Numbered from the stretch's first letter, positions 32,301 to 40,309 are shown. The stretch: DNA of 57,042 bases from VRUE01 sp036403515 (GCA_036403515.1 DASWQV010000038.1:1-57042), one strand, 5' to 3'. Notes: generated by a model from the sequence alone, not told the origin. Translations and numbers: made by a program.

Positions 32301-34661
32301 CAGCTTGGCGATCTGCGCCTGCCCTGCCTTTATCGGTATGACGCTTTGCTGCATTCCTGCCTTGATCGCACCGATCGCTGCCTGCATGTTCTGAGCGGTG
32401 GCGGTGCGCCAAGCACTGCCACCTTTGACCCAGGTCTGATCGATATCTCGCGTGTTGCTCTGGACGACTTTTTTTATGTCTGCCATGCGAGTGACGACTC
32501 CGGAGCGGAGCTTGTCGAGGTTGTCGCCGAAGTCTGCGCGTAGGTCCACCGTGGCCGTGACCGCCCCCAAGCGATCGCGAAGCGGTTTGAGGTCGGCGTC
32601 GGAGGCGCCATTTTGGATCGCGGTCTGGATCATGTCCCGCAAGCCCTGCTGCAGGTCCTCGAGGCCCTCGGTCGACTTGCGCTTTAGGGATTTGGCGATG
32701 GCGGGACCAAGCTGTTCATCAAAGGCTTCGGCAGCGCCCGTTGCAAGCTGCGAGCCGAGCGATGGTCCAGCTTCTGGAACCAGCCCGAAGGTTGCTCCGC
32801 TAAGAACGTTCTGAACGTGGTGGATGGCGCTATCCGCGGGGGCGAGCGCGCCAGCGATCCCCCCGCCGATGAGCATGGAGGCACCGAACCCCTTAAGGAA
32901 GCTCTTGCCCCACGCCATTCCATTCTTCAATCCGCTTGCCGAATCGGTGCCGGGGATGCCTGTTGTGGCGGACGAGGCAGCGGAGGGTCCGGTTGCGCCA
33001 GCTCCATAGCGGCCGCGAGTCTGTGCGGCGACGACGTTCTCGCGGCGCCAACTCTGTGGCCCCCTTCCGATGATCACACTGCCGGCGGCTGACCTGGCCA
33101 CCCCGCTATCCATCCCGACCGCCATCCCGGCCCCTACCTCTGAGCCAGCTTTGATCCCGGCTGCCTTGAGGGCGGCGAAGCCTCCGAGCTTGGTGAATAG
33201 CCAAGCACCGATAACCAGTCTGCCCAGAACGTCCGACTTCATGAAACCTTCAGCGAAGGACTGTGCGACGACCAGCGATCCCTTGCCAGCGGCCTCGGCC
33301 ACCTTTGGCAGCGCATAGTTGAAGGCGGTGATCAGCCCTTCGGTGATGTCGTCCTGAAGCCCGCTGTCCTTCCAGACTTCGCCAACGGCGTCGGCCAAGA
33401 TTTCGGCCTTCTTAGCGACATCGCTTTCCTTGAACTCCGGCGTAGCCATCGCTTTGTCGAGCGCTTCCTGTAGGGCCTCCCCCTCGACGTTGACGAAGTG
33501 GGTCGCGTCCAGGAGCGCTTTCTTCAGCGGCTCGGAGAAGTGTTCGTACAACTCGATCTCAACGGTTTCGAAGGAGCCCTTAAGCTGTTCGAAGGAGCCT
33601 TTGACCGTGTCGTTCATGGTCTTGGCCGCTTTGGCTGAAGCACCGTCGGAGTTTTCGAATTCCTTGGTGAGCTTGGCCAACTTCGCCGGACCTGCGTCGA
33701 CGACTGTGAGCATTCCTGAGAGCGCCTCTGTGCCGAAGACCTGCGCCAGCGCCTGCGCCTGCTGTGCCTTGGAGAGCCCGCCGAGCCCGGCTTGGAGCTT
33801 TCCGATGAGTTGAGGTAGTGGCAGAAGCCCTTTCGGACCCTGGAGTTCTTCGATGTTGATGCCGAGAGCGCCGAGGCCTTCTTTCACCTGTTTCGTCGGC
33901 TTGACAAGGCGGAGTAGCCCACCGCGCAGCGATGTGCCGGCCTGCTCTCCCTTAATCCCGGCATCGCCCATTAGGGAAACGGCGGAGATCATTTCCTCGA
34001 AGCCCTCGCCGGTGGCCTTTGCGACCGGCCCGATGTACTTCAGCGATAGCTGGAGATCGTCCATCTCCACCGAGGAGCTGTTGACCGATTGGGCCAGCAC
34101 GTCGGAGACGTGAGTGCTTTCTTCGGAACGCAGCCCGAAGCCACGCAAAGCGTTGGAGCTGATTTCAGCCGCAGTCGCTAGGTCGACGCTCGAGGCGGCC
34201 GCCAACGAGAGGGTGCCCGGTAGCGCCTTCTGGGTTTCCTGGACATCGAAACCCGCCGAGGACAGCTCGTACATCGCTTCGGCCGCGTCGTTGGCCGAGA
34301 ACTTCGTGTCGGCACCAAGTTTGATCGCCAGCTTGCGCAGCTGGTCCATCTCCTTGCCGGTGGCGCCGGTAACGGCCTGGACTCGCGCCATCTGCGACTC
34401 GAATTCAGCACCGGTCTTGATTGCCGAGGCAATGCCCACGACCAGGACGCCGCCGATCGCGAAGCCTGCGGTCTTGGCGAAGGTGCCTACCCCACGCAGC
34501 GTTTCCCGCTGCTTGTTCAGGGCAGCGTTGAACGCAAGGGCGCCGCGGCTCTGGGATTTGACCTCAGTCCCAAAGCCACGGACCGCCGTGCCGGCACCAA
34601 GGAGCTCCCGTTTGAGCGGGTCCGCGTCAGCGTCGACTATTACGCGGAGGTCATCGTTCAC
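29319..34661 (-). CDS. tape measure protein with internal M15-like peptidase domain
   Basis: A 1780-residue tape measure protein of the TP901 type (residues 60-400: GAEFESQMARVQAVTGATGKEMDQLRKLAIKLGADTKFSANDAAEAM). Hydrophobic segments near 430-650 follow. At about 1090-1200 comes a region TSGYRSHAQNVSEGRDYTSEHEFDQYPRGAVDFGG...DDGHASGTGH that has the His/Asp pattern of M15-like peptidoglycan peptidases. Helical C-terminal parts follow. It sets tail length and probably helps the tail open the wall during entry. GTG start at 34661 behind AGGTAGG overlaps the stop of the frameshifted chaperone. Confidence 0.9.
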   Translation of the reverse strand: MNDDLRVIVDADADPLKRELLGAGTAVRGFGTEVKSQSRGALAFNAALNKQRETLRGVGTFAKTAGFAIGGVLVVGIASAIKTGAEFESQMARVQAVTGATGKEMDQLRKLAIKLGADTKFSANDAAEAMYELSSAGFDVQETQKALPGTLSLAAASSVDLATAAEISSNALRGFGLRSEESTHVSDVLAQSVNSSSVEMDDLQLSLKYIGPVAKATGEGFEEMISAVSLMGDAGIKGEQAGTSLRGGLLRLVKPTKQVKEGLGALGINIEELQGPKGLLPLPQLIGKLQAGLGGLSKAQQAQALAQVFGTEALSGMLTVVDAGPAKLAKLTKEFENSDGASAKAAKTMNDTVKGSFEQLKGSFETVEIELYEHFSEPLKKALLDATHFVNVEGEALQEALDKAMATPEFKESDVAKKAEILADAVGEVWKDSGLQDDITEGLITAFNYALPKVAEAAGKGSLVVAQSFAEGFMKSDVLGRLVIGAWLFTKLGGFAALKAAGIKAGSEVGAGMAVGMDSGVARSAAGSVIIGRGPQSWRRENVVAAQTRGRYGAGATGPSAASSATTGIPGTDSASGLKNGMAWGKSFLKGFGASMLIGGGIAGALAPADSAIHHVQNVLSGATFGLVPEAGPSLGSQLATGAAEAFDEQLGPAIAKSLKRKSTEGLEDLQQGLRDMIQTAIQNGASDADLKPLRDRLGAVTATVDLRADFGDNLDKLRSGVVTRMADIKKVVQSNTRDIDQTWVKGGSAWRTATAQNMQAAIGAIKAGMQQSVIPIKAGQAQIAKLLHETHLVQGDDPFHIAEGFAKSWKKAGDVNSNQIKGMLVDLRKMPPAAREIAQTTMLAMAQKMESEGKLAKGAVSRLRSSLVTSFGQTKTESLAEWVALVKGVGLGASSLNDVVGAGIGAMAKNVNSALEGFGVSKKFAFSLATVGKVAAAEGAAILGIGRQEGGIVPGIGDGDKVHRFVRPDTFILNREATAAHGFRDGGLVPVMLEPGEREFTPEEVKKIGRGRLEAMNEAVPRFQEGGTVRLKKGGSAGVKKEQVAGPEPLRTLGQAGLDQVLAAAMAYVDKHRPKGGVGGTAYGPKGIGTYKGVSMANWVIQALQHAAGKGVDPQPTSGYRSHAQNVSEGRDYTSEHEFDQYPRGAVDFGGMVDPASLPAKMAVVNATKDFKYPLLAPIGFRDDGHASGTGHQLGGFIQMLAEGGFAKGTYTVKGATASSAQMHVAAEIMKAADDTTANHLARVAAMMAATQENDVSGSNTFQLTGPFKGVTPSSSTYDQAVHWFKDGYYEGSGIGLSKTETDPGVIAQMVEGSAHPTLYEQWKSEGQHWADGWDGAGSSSSSAAKKVPAAVSGKYVKHPKGSTSAGGGTYAEDEKGKYKALTGALSFGSLPDTIEGCRKELHELRPPRKLSEYKAAVKHAKDPETKRALEANVKAIEQRIQALIKQQARLVQKKQRERVIGKIAKRAEFSDLTDLLNRKSKAYDEADQFASQVVALEPENLTGDYIGRESSAYGAVLEAEAGWRNSILGAEETVTSTITAMERQIEKIEALRGAKPEAWKKQKYRIPELKKAIGEARGFWWADKHTGSFEESLTNVQGTGGPHNPISPLPSIPEAGTFGGLIFDTQNTIRQLGLKTESAPDTSGWTAAKEAIALQDKQNLALSQGETRVFGDFFRELGLHVPYLGAYMQGTGGMRIGKSGLAMLHRDERVTPDPKGPASSQLAAPTGASASSPQVTLVLRDKAGALVELVDARVDGKMAKVDTYLGAEGRRRASAPGR

Positions 34662-35259
34662 GACCTACCTCGCATCTGCCTGTGCTTCTCGCGCTGCTGC
34701 GCCCACCAGGCATCGCTGTCGTAGCCGTCCCAGGAATCTGGGTCGGTCACGGTCTGCCCCGCCTCTGCCTTGCGGGCGCGGTTGCACTCGCGGAGCCAGT
34801 GGCGGAATTCCCGCCACCCCATGCTCCGCCAGAAATCCGGTGCCCAGCCGTAGAAGCGGCATAGCTGGCCTACCGCTTCGAACCAGGAGACTTCTTCCGT
34901 GGCGTCTTCTTCGTACTCGGCGTCGAAGCCCTGGTAGGGCGCTTCTCGTCGTCCTCAACCTCGGCCCCACCGCTGTAGAGCGAGACGACTAGGACACCGA
35001 GGCGTCGCGGGCCGATCGGCAGCTCCTCGAGGTCCGGCTGCTTAACCCGGAAAAGCTCGAGCACGCGGTCGTAGAGCTCCGACAGGCGCTCCTGTCCGCT
35101 GCCCTCGGCCTCGGGGTCGTTCAGCGCTTCGACGAGCCGCTCGATTTCGATGTAGTCGGGGATCGGAATGTCCCCAGGGATGTCGTAGACGACCCCGCCG
35201 CATTTCACTCCAAGGTTCTCCGGAACTGCCGCGTCGAGGTCGATGATCTTCTGGGCCAT
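34658..35259 (-). CDS. tail assembly chaperones (gpG and gpGT by -1 frameshift)
   Basis: The zero frame (34870-35259, 129 residues) starts behind GGAGGTGGCCTC and ends in a basic tail (KKTPRKKSPGSKR). The -1 frame is open from 34954 to 34658 and encodes APYQGFDAEYEEDATEEVSW, then FEAVGQLCRFYGWAPDFWRS, with an acidic C-terminal domain. Its stop overlaps the tape measure GTG. A short product and a frameshifted long product just before the tape measure gene is conserved in siphoviruses. The slip must occur after the -1-frame TGA at 34955-34957 and before 34870; I see no perfect XXXYYYZ heptamer, only AAGAAG repeats. Confidence 0.7.
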
Positions 35260-35372
35260 GAGGCCACCTCCGTTGTCGTGTGGACGTGCTGCGGGGAGGT
35301 GGTGCTGCGCCGGATCCGCTTACCGGCCGCCCTCAGAGAGCCGTGGCTCTCCGTCGGCGACTATCTGACGGG
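35260..35372 (-). promoter_or_regulatory. 113-base leader with GATAGTCG (no ATG) and a GAGAGCC/GGCTCTC palindrome
   Basis: Lies between the tail tube gene and the chaperone gene. GATAGTCG at 35358-35365 is not followed by an ATG within reach; the next start is the chaperone ATG 98 bases on. Just downstream is the perfect inverted repeat GAGAGCC-GT-GGCTCTC (35336-35351), which could form a hairpin. It may be a promoter with a true leader that carries a Shine-Dalgarno. Confidence 0.5.
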
Positions 35373-36377
35373 TTAGAACGCGCCGCCGGAGGCGGTCTGG
35401 GTGCGCGTGAAGACCTGGTGCGTGGCGCCGCGAACGCCCATGGCAGTGATGTCGAGATACATCGTCTTGCCGTCTGGGTCGAGCTTGTTGACCCTGGCGC
35501 CGGTGTAGACGATCAGCGGGTGATTCAGCTCGAAGAAGCGAAGGCCAGTGCCAGCGCCGAACTCGGTGTAGGCCTTAAAGGCACCGGTGGCGAGGCCGAT
35601 CGCGTTCGGGCTGATCGTGGTCCCGGAGAGGTAGTGGACCTTGTCGTACATCGTCGCTTCTTCGTACTTCAGCGTGAACTCCAGGCTGGAGTCGAAGTTG
35701 AGCGCGACGACGTCCTCGCGAAAGAGGGAGGTCGTGCGAATGTCAGTGTCGAGACCGCGCTCGACCGTCGATTTGAACTTGGTGATCTTGGTGTTGCCGG
35801 CGCCGTCGATCACGTAGGAGCCGCCCGGGTAGAAGTAGGGCTGGCCCGTCTCGCGCGTGGGGGTCAGCGCCGACGCGGCGGCATTGCGCCGGTACGGCGT
35901 GCCGCCGGCGACCATGCTGTGGGTGATCTTGAGCGGGCGGCCTGCTTCGCCCTCGATGACCATGTTGGTCAACTGGACGTTGGAGACCCGCTCGATGACG
36001 TCGCCCCACATCTGCTCAGCGGTCAGGTAGGGAAGGGTGGATGTCGGCGTCCCGAAGTGCACCTGCGCTGCGCCGGAGGCTTCGCCAACTCCGGCTTCTA
36101 CTTTGTCGGCGCCGAGAGTCCATGCAGCGCCGCGGGCAGCGCGCTCGGGGCGAGCATTGGCGACGACGTCGCCATCCATCGAGATTGCGGTCTTGTGGAC
36201 GAAGCCGACTTCCTGACCGTCTCCGCCCTCTCGCACGGACTGGGTCTGCTCATCGGGATCGAGGCCAGTGCCATCGAGGTGGCGGAAGAAGAAGAAGGTC
36301 GTCGCCTCGGTGTCCTTGGCGGACTGCTTGCCGAGGGCGAAGTAGTTGCTTGGCTCGTTGGTGGAGCGGCCGGGCAT
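35373..36377 (-). CDS. major tail tube protein (probable)
   Basis: A 334-residue protein: MPGRSTNEPSNYFALGKQSAKDTEATTFFFFRHLDGTGLDPDEQTQSVREGGDGQEVGFVHKTAISMDGDV... Features of phage tail tube proteins include the GGDGQEV..K region and a place between the connector genes and the tail chaperones. ATG overlaps the upstream stop (TGATG). Confidence 0.7.
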   Translation of the reverse strand: MPGRSTNEPSNYFALGKQSAKDTEATTFFFFRHLDGTGLDPDEQTQSVREGGDGQEVGFVHKTAISMDGDVVANARPERAARGAAWTLGADKVEAGVGEASGAAQVHFGTPTSTLPYLTAEQMWGDVIERVSNVQLTNMVIEGEAGRPLKITHSMVAGGTPYRRNAAASALTPTRETGQPYFYPGGSYVIDGAGNTKITKFKSTVERGLDTDIRTTSLFREDVVALNFDSSLEFTLKYEEATMYDKVHYLSGTTISPNAIGLATGAFKAYTEFGAGTGLRFFELNHPLIVYTGARVNKLDPDGKTMYLDITAMGVRGATHQVFTRTQTASGGAF

Positions 36378-36730
36378 CAGTCATTGCTCCCATCGTTCTC
36401 GCTGGCCGGTGCTGTCTCTGCCGGCGTCTGGGGAGCTTCAGCGCCCTCACCGTTTGCCGATGCGCTTTCCTTCTCGGCGATGAGGTCTTCGATCTCGTCC
36501 TTCTTCGCTTTGGCGGGCACGTTGATGCCCAGCGACTTGGCCAGCTCTTTCAGGTCTTTCTTGGTCGGGCCGGCAGACTTGCCAGTGCTGAGGACTTCCC
36601 AGTTGTTGGAGACCTCGGCCTCGTGCTCGGAGATCTCGACCACGGTCTCCTGCGACACGAGAACGGTGCCATTGGAGAGCTGCGCCTCGTAGGGAGCGAT
36701 CCAGCGAGCCTTGACGAGCTTCGATGCCAT
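36377..36730 (-). CDS. small structural-module protein with SAP/HeH-like helix pair
   Basis: A 117-residue protein. A beta-rich start (KARWIAPYEAQLSNGTVLVSQETVVEIS) is followed by KKDLKELAKSLGINVPAKAKKDEIEDLIAEKE, a helix-extended-helix DNA-binding-like motif, and an acidic/Pro-rich tail. A similar motif appears in the protein at 45020. The role is unknown. It begins with a GATAGTCG element. Confidence 0.55.
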   Translation of the reverse strand: MASKLVKARWIAPYEAQLSNGTVLVSQETVVEISEHEAEVSNNWEVLSTGKSAGPTKKDLKELAKSLGINVPAKAKKDEIEDLIAEKESASANGEGAEAPQTPAETAPASENDGSND

Positions 36731-36736
36731 CGCGCC

Positions 36737-36744
36737 CGACTATC
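36737..36744 (-). promoter_or_regulatory. GATAGTCG start element
   Basis: GATAGTCG, six bases before the ATG at 36730; 5' flank CGTCC; no Shine-Dalgarno. Confidence 0.7.
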
Positions 36745-36759
36745 GGACGGAGCCCCTTG

Positions 36760-37245
36760 CTAGTCGCCTTCGTCGCGCTTGGCCCAGATCCGAATGCCCG
36801 ACCATGAGAACCACTCGCGTGGGTTATCGGCGTCGTCGACGAGTGTGCGTCCGGGTGCCGTGCCGCGCAGTCCCGTGCCCCAGGCAGCGTCGCCAAGCTT
36901 GCGGCCAGCCAGAGCGACGCGAGTGATCGCCAGGGTCCATCGGCGCAGTTGCCAGGCGAGCGCTTCCTGGTCAGAGGATTGGTCGTAGGCGACGATGAGC
37001 AGCTCGTGCCGGCCGGTCGCAGAGAAGCCGGTGTCGTCCTCGAACTGAGAAGGGGCATCCCCGATACCGATCACCGGCGGATCCAGAAGGTCCGAGGGTG
37101 GTGGGATGTAGGTGAGGATCTTCGGCGTCGCCAGGGTGAAGCCGTCATCGACGGACTCGTTGATGTCCTCGATTGCCGCCGGGAGGTCGTCCTTCAGGCG
37201 CTGCTCGAGCGCCCTGATCACCGGTTCGTTCAGCTCGATCGCCAT
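36760..37245 (-). CDS. tail terminator / minor tail protein (probable)
   Basis: A 161-residue protein: LNEPVIRALEQRLKDDLPAAIEDINESVDDGFTLATPKILTYIPPPSDLLDPPVIGIGD, with RHELLIVAYDQSSDQEALAWQLRRWTLAITRVAL. Size, fold pattern and place between a virion morphogenesis gene and the tail tube suggest a tail terminator. It begins with a GATAGTCG element. Confidence 0.55.
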   Translation of the reverse strand: MAIELNEPVIRALEQRLKDDLPAAIEDINESVDDGFTLATPKILTYIPPPSDLLDPPVIGIGDAPSQFEDDTGFSATGRHELLIVAYDQSSDQEALAWQLRRWTLAITRVALAGRKLGDAAWGTGLRGTAPGRTLVDDADNPREWFSWSGIRIWAKRDEGD

Positions 37246-37251
37246 CGCAGG

Positions 37252-37259
37252 CGACTATC
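37252..37259 (-). promoter_or_regulatory. GATAGTCG start element
   Basis: GATAGTCG, six bases before the ATG at 37245; preceded by TTCTGAA six bases further 5'; no Shine-Dalgarno. Confidence 0.7.
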
Positions 37260-37272
37260 TGCCGCTTCAGAA

Positions 37273-37755
37273 CTACAGCCCGGCGAGCTTCTCGCGACGG
37301 ATGCTGTTGAGCCATTCCACGAAGTAGCGATCCCACTGCCGGCGGTCGGTCTCAGGGATCTCCACCATCTTGCGCTGGGGCATCCCGTCCTCCCCCTGTT
37401 GGTGGCGGAGCGCATATTTCGGTGCCTTCGGGTCGTAGACCATCCGCCGCGGCGAGACGCTGACCGCGCTGCGGGCGATCATCGCGTCGCGGGTAGTGCC
37501 CTTGAAGACAAGGATCGGCTCCTCGCCCACCTGCTGGCGCTTCCACTCGGCGTAGCCGGGGCTCAGCTCCTTCCACTTCGAGCCATGCCCGAAGGTGCCC
37601 TCGGTGCGGAACTGTTCGAAGACATCCCGCAGAACGGCGTCGCCGACCTGTCCGAGCGGTTCACTGAGATCCTCGGCCTCCTTGGCCGCGGCCTCGAAGG
37701 CCCTCGCATACTGGACGTCGCCGGCGACGTCGAAGCGGACCGTCTGGAGCGGCAT
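37273..37755 (-). CDS. phage virion morphogenesis protein (tail completion type)
   Basis: A 160-residue protein: MPLQTVRFDVAGDVQYARAFEAAAKEAEDLSEPLGQVGDAVLRDVFEQFRTEGTFGHGSKWKELSPGYAEWK. This matches the phage virion morphogenesis (Mu gpG / P2 gpS-like) family that joins heads and tails. ATG 37755 is preferred; the ORF to 37902 adds Arg-rich noise overlapping the neighbour. Confidence 0.7.
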   Translation of the reverse strand: MPLQTVRFDVAGDVQYARAFEAAAKEAEDLSEPLGQVGDAVLRDVFEQFRTEGTFGHGSKWKELSPGYAEWKRQQVGEEPILVFKGTTRDAMIARSAVSVSPRRMVYDPKAPKYALRHQQGEDGMPQRKMVEIPETDRRQWDRYFVEWLNSIRREKLAGL

Positions 37756-37757
37756 GA

Positions 37758-38231
37758 CTACAGCTCCATGTCGCGGGTGAAGAACGGCGTCGCGGCGCTG
37801 CTGTTCGAGCCGAAGCCGCCGAGGGGCATCCCTGCCTGCACATCGCGCTCGGCGTCGAGCTCGACCGTGCCATCGGAGAGCATCTTCTGCGCCGATTCCC
37901 ACATCTTCCGCGCCTCCTCGCGACGGTCGGAGTTCTTCGCCGCCATCTCAACGCGGTAGAAGCCGCCGATCGCGTTGTAGCCCTCCAGCGTCTTGAAGGC
38001 GAACGGCGCCGCGGTGGGGGAGACCGGCACGACATAGCCGCGCTCGCGCAAGATGCCGTCGAGGACGCCGGCTGTCTCTTCGAGGTACTGGACGACCTGG
38101 CCTTCGGTCACCTGGTCCTTGCCCGACGCGGCAGTGGCGACGATTGAGCGGCCGAGGTTCATCCCGCGAACGAGGTCGACAGTCGCGTAGGCCGACTGCG
38201 GGTAGTAGGTGCTGATTGTCGAGGCGCTCAC
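37758..38231 (-). CDS. head-tail connector protein (probable)
   Basis: A 157-residue protein: STYYPQSAYATVDLVRGMN...VVQYLEETAGVLDGILRERGYVVPVSPTAAPFAFKTLEGYNAIGGFYRVEMAAK. This helical pattern is that of gp6-like connector proteins. Start overlaps the upstream stop (GTGA). Function by pattern and place. Confidence 0.55.
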   Translation of the reverse strand: MSASTISTYYPQSAYATVDLVRGMNLGRSIVATAASGKDQVTEGQVVQYLEETAGVLDGILRERGYVVPVSPTAAPFAFKTLEGYNAIGGFYRVEMAAKNSDRREEARKMWESAQKMLSDGTVELDAERDVQAGMPLGGFGSNSSAATPFFTRDMEL

Positions 38232-38629
38232 GGAGCCCAGAGCGCCTTGTTGATTTGGACCGTCGGGTTCTGGTCATTGTCGAGGGTCTCAAGCGCAGGT
38301 GGAGTTGTGCCGCTGTCAACTATGACCTTCAACTGGACCTCGTAGAGGCCCTGGGCAGACTCGTGTCCATCGTCGTCGAGTTCGGTCGTGTCACCTTCCT
38401 GCCACGGGTATTCCCAGTTGAGTTTGGGCCCATCCGGCTCGTCGGGATTCGTGATCGGCGGGTTGATCGGTTTTGCTTCGCCCATGATGATCCGAGGGCT
38501 ACCATCCGTTCTCTTCAGCACCGCTTCGAAGGACTCGAATTTCGTGAAGTCGAGAAGCCCTTGTGCGTCGGATGCCGAGCCGCGGACGGCCGGGAACGTG
38601 TCGCCAGTGTTTATCGTCAGGTCAGCCAT
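38228..38629 (-). CDS. BppU-like beta-sandwich structural protein
   Basis: A 133-residue protein: LTINTGDTFPAVRGSASDAQGLLDFTKFESFEAVLKRTDGSPRIIMGEA..., the N-terminal layout of baseplate upper protein / tail Ig-like domains (GDT.P.......G...D). It overlaps the LamG gene stop. Probably a virion or fibre attachment component. Confidence 0.5.
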   Translation of the reverse strand: MADLTINTGDTFPAVRGSASDAQGLLDFTKFESFEAVLKRTDGSPRIIMGEAKPINPPITNPDEPDGPKLNWEYPWQEGDTTELDDDGHESAQGLYEVQLKVIVDSGTTPPALETLDNDQNPTVQINKALWAP

Positions 38630-39923
38630 CGAGGTCGAGCTCCGTTTTGTGGGCGGCGATCGTGAGTCGACTATCGGGCGCGGCGAGGGAGAGCCTCGCT
38701 GACCGGCTGGCGATGGTCAGCGTCGTCTGCCGACCCGCGATGGCCAGTGCGGTGTCGAGACTTGCGATGCCGAGTTCGACAGCCCGACCGGCGATCGTCA
38801 TCGAGGTCTCGCGACCCTCGAGCTTCAGCTCGGTCGGAAGGTCGACGAAGGGAAGCACCGCGACGATGGCTTCGAGAGATGCCGAGAGCACGCCGCTTCC
38901 CGCGAGACTGGCTGCGAGCGCCAAGATCTGAGCGATTTCTCCGTTGAGTTCGCCTCGAGCCTCCAAGCTGGCGGCCATCGAAGCAAGCGCCATCAGCTCC
39001 CCACCCAAGACACCGCCGCCAGTCAGGGCGGCGGCCATCGACGCGAGCGCCCGTAGGTCACCGCTGAGCCCCCCTTGGCCGCTAAGTGCTGCCGCCATAG
39101 AGGCGATACCGCGCAGCTCGCCGGTGAGGATGCCCGTGCCGCTGAGCGATGCCCCCATGCTGCCTGCGGAGATCAGGGCGCCGGCGGCCGATCCGATCCC
39201 GGCGAGGGACGCTTCCATGTCGACGGGTCCGGATTCTTCTTTCGCCGCCGCTTCGAAAAGCGCTTTGACCTGAGCCCCGCTCAGCGCGCCAGGGAGAAGG
39301 AACGCCTCGTCGATTGTCCCGTCCAGGTGGTCGACGTTGTTGTAGGCCCCCCAGTACAGGAGTTCGTTGTTGGCGGTGACGTTGCCGGTCTTCGCGGCTT
39401 TCGTCAGTTCGACGCCATCGACGTAGAGGAAGACGTTGGTGCCGTCGTAGACGAAGGCGATGAAATAAGTCGTCCCCGTCGTGAGCGTTTTGGCGACTTT
39501 CGTGCTCGTGAAGCCACCTGATGTCCGCACCCCACAGGCCAGCCGCGTTGTCCCCGATTCGTTGCGGTAATCGATCGAGTAGGACTCGTTGGATCCGGCT
39601 GCGTTGGTCTTCGCGGCGATGGTGAAGAACTGCCCCGACGACGGCTGGGAGGTGAGCTTGACCCAGCAGCCCAGCGTGAACGAGGCATCGCTGATGTCCG
39701 TCGAGGCGCCGTCTGGGACCGTGATCCGCTGGCTCGAGGCTCGGAGCAGCGTGACCGCTTTGTCGGAGTCGGCCGACAGGAGTCCTTTGACCCCCAGCGT
39801 CGGACCGTTGACGTAGGTGCCGTTGGACCCTGCGACTGCGACTGCCGTGGATCCGCTCGCGTCGTTCAGGCGGAGCCAGGAGAGCGGCGAGAGGGCTGCG
39901 AGAGCTTCGCTCCAGGCTGACAT
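38622..39923 (-). CDS. LamG-domain fibre protein with two sets of tandem repeats
   Basis: A 433-residue protein. Residues 10-225 are a LamG/concanavalin-like domain (WLRLNDASGSTAVAVAGSNGTYV; FTLGCWVKLTSQPSSGQFFTIAAKT; YFIAFVYDGTNVFLYVDGVEL). Residues 232-350 hold about six 22-residue repeats of the type ASMAAALSGxGxLxGDLRAL. The last 65 residues repeat T-x-L-T-I-A-x-R. LamG domains bind sugars, so this may be a receptor-binding or capsid-surface fibre. It lies between connector and modification genes, not with the tail tip. Confidence 0.65.
   Translation of the reverse strand: MSAWSEALAALSPLSWLRLNDASGSTAVAVAGSNGTYVNGPTLGVKGLLSADSDKAVTLLRASSQRITVPDGASTDISDASFTLGCWVKLTSQPSSGQFFTIAAKTNAAGSNESYSIDYRNESGTTRLACGVRTSGGFTSTKVAKTLTTGTTYFIAFVYDGTNVFLYVDGVELTKAAKTGNVTANNELLYWGAYNNVDHLDGTIDEAFLLPGALSGAQVKALFEAAAKEESGPVDMEASLAGIGSAAGALISAGSMGASLSGTGILTGELRGIASMAAALSGQGGLSGDLRALASMAAALTGGGVLGGELMALASMAASLEARGELNGEIAQILALAASLAGSGVLSASLEAIVAVLPFVDLPTELKLEGRETSMTIAGRAVELGIASLDTALAIAGRQTTLTIASRSARLSLAAPDSRLTIAAHKTELDLDG
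38668..38675 (-). other. GATAGTCG inside the LamG gene (no start)
   Basis: GAT AGT CGA encodes the D-S-R of APDSRL near the C-terminus of the fibre protein. No ATG at the usual distance in the downstream direction. Probably chance or a minor internal site. Confidence 0.3.
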
Positions 39924-39932
39924 GCCGTATGC

Positions 39933-40304
39933 CTAGACCAAGCTGAGTTTCAGTTTTTCGGCTTTGATCCGAGCGTCTTTTTCTTTGGTCAGTTTCTCTT
40001 TGGCCGTGAGTTCGCCATAGATGCGTGCATTGCCCGCTTCTTTCGCGTCCCAGACCGACACGTGAGAGATTTCCTCGGTCGCAGCCAGCCCCGCCCATTC
40101 GAGGACGTTTTCGTTCGTCCATTCCCCGGCGGCGAGTTCTTTCATCGTGATCTGAATCCGTTTGGATTCGGTCGCGACGTTCGAGGTGCAGGCTTTGCCG
40201 GGGTCGCCGGTATGGAGTTGCACCCACAGGGAGGTGGCTTTTGTCGGCGCTTCGTTCACCCACGCTTTGGCGAGGTTTTTCTTCTCGAAGTCGCTGAGCG
40301 GCAT
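39933..40304 (-). CDS. phage structural protein of the LHTGDPG type
   Basis: A 123-residue protein: MPLSDFEKKNLAKAWVNEAPTKATSLWVQLHTGDPGKACTSN...SHVSVWDAKEAGNARIYGEL. The short LHTGDPG..GT.N pattern is frequent in phage virion genes next to fibre genes. Its role is unknown. It begins with a GATAGTCG element; codon use near the 5' end is less GC-rich than in its neighbours. Confidence 0.6.
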   Translation of the reverse strand: MPLSDFEKKNLAKAWVNEAPTKATSLWVQLHTGDPGKACTSNVATESKRIQITMKELAAGEWTNENVLEWAGLAATEEISHVSVWDAKEAGNARIYGELTAKEKLTKEKDARIKAEKLKLSLV

Positions 40305-40309
40305 GCTGC

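Noticed and set aside
34632..34639. AATAGTCG near the tape measure start
   Set aside because: One mismatch at the first base, inside coding sequence (V-I-V-D), with no ATG at the right distance.
35280..36692. 470-codon plus-strand frame over the tail tube genes
   Set aside because: Antisense shadow; the minus-strand genes have coupled starts and sensible products.
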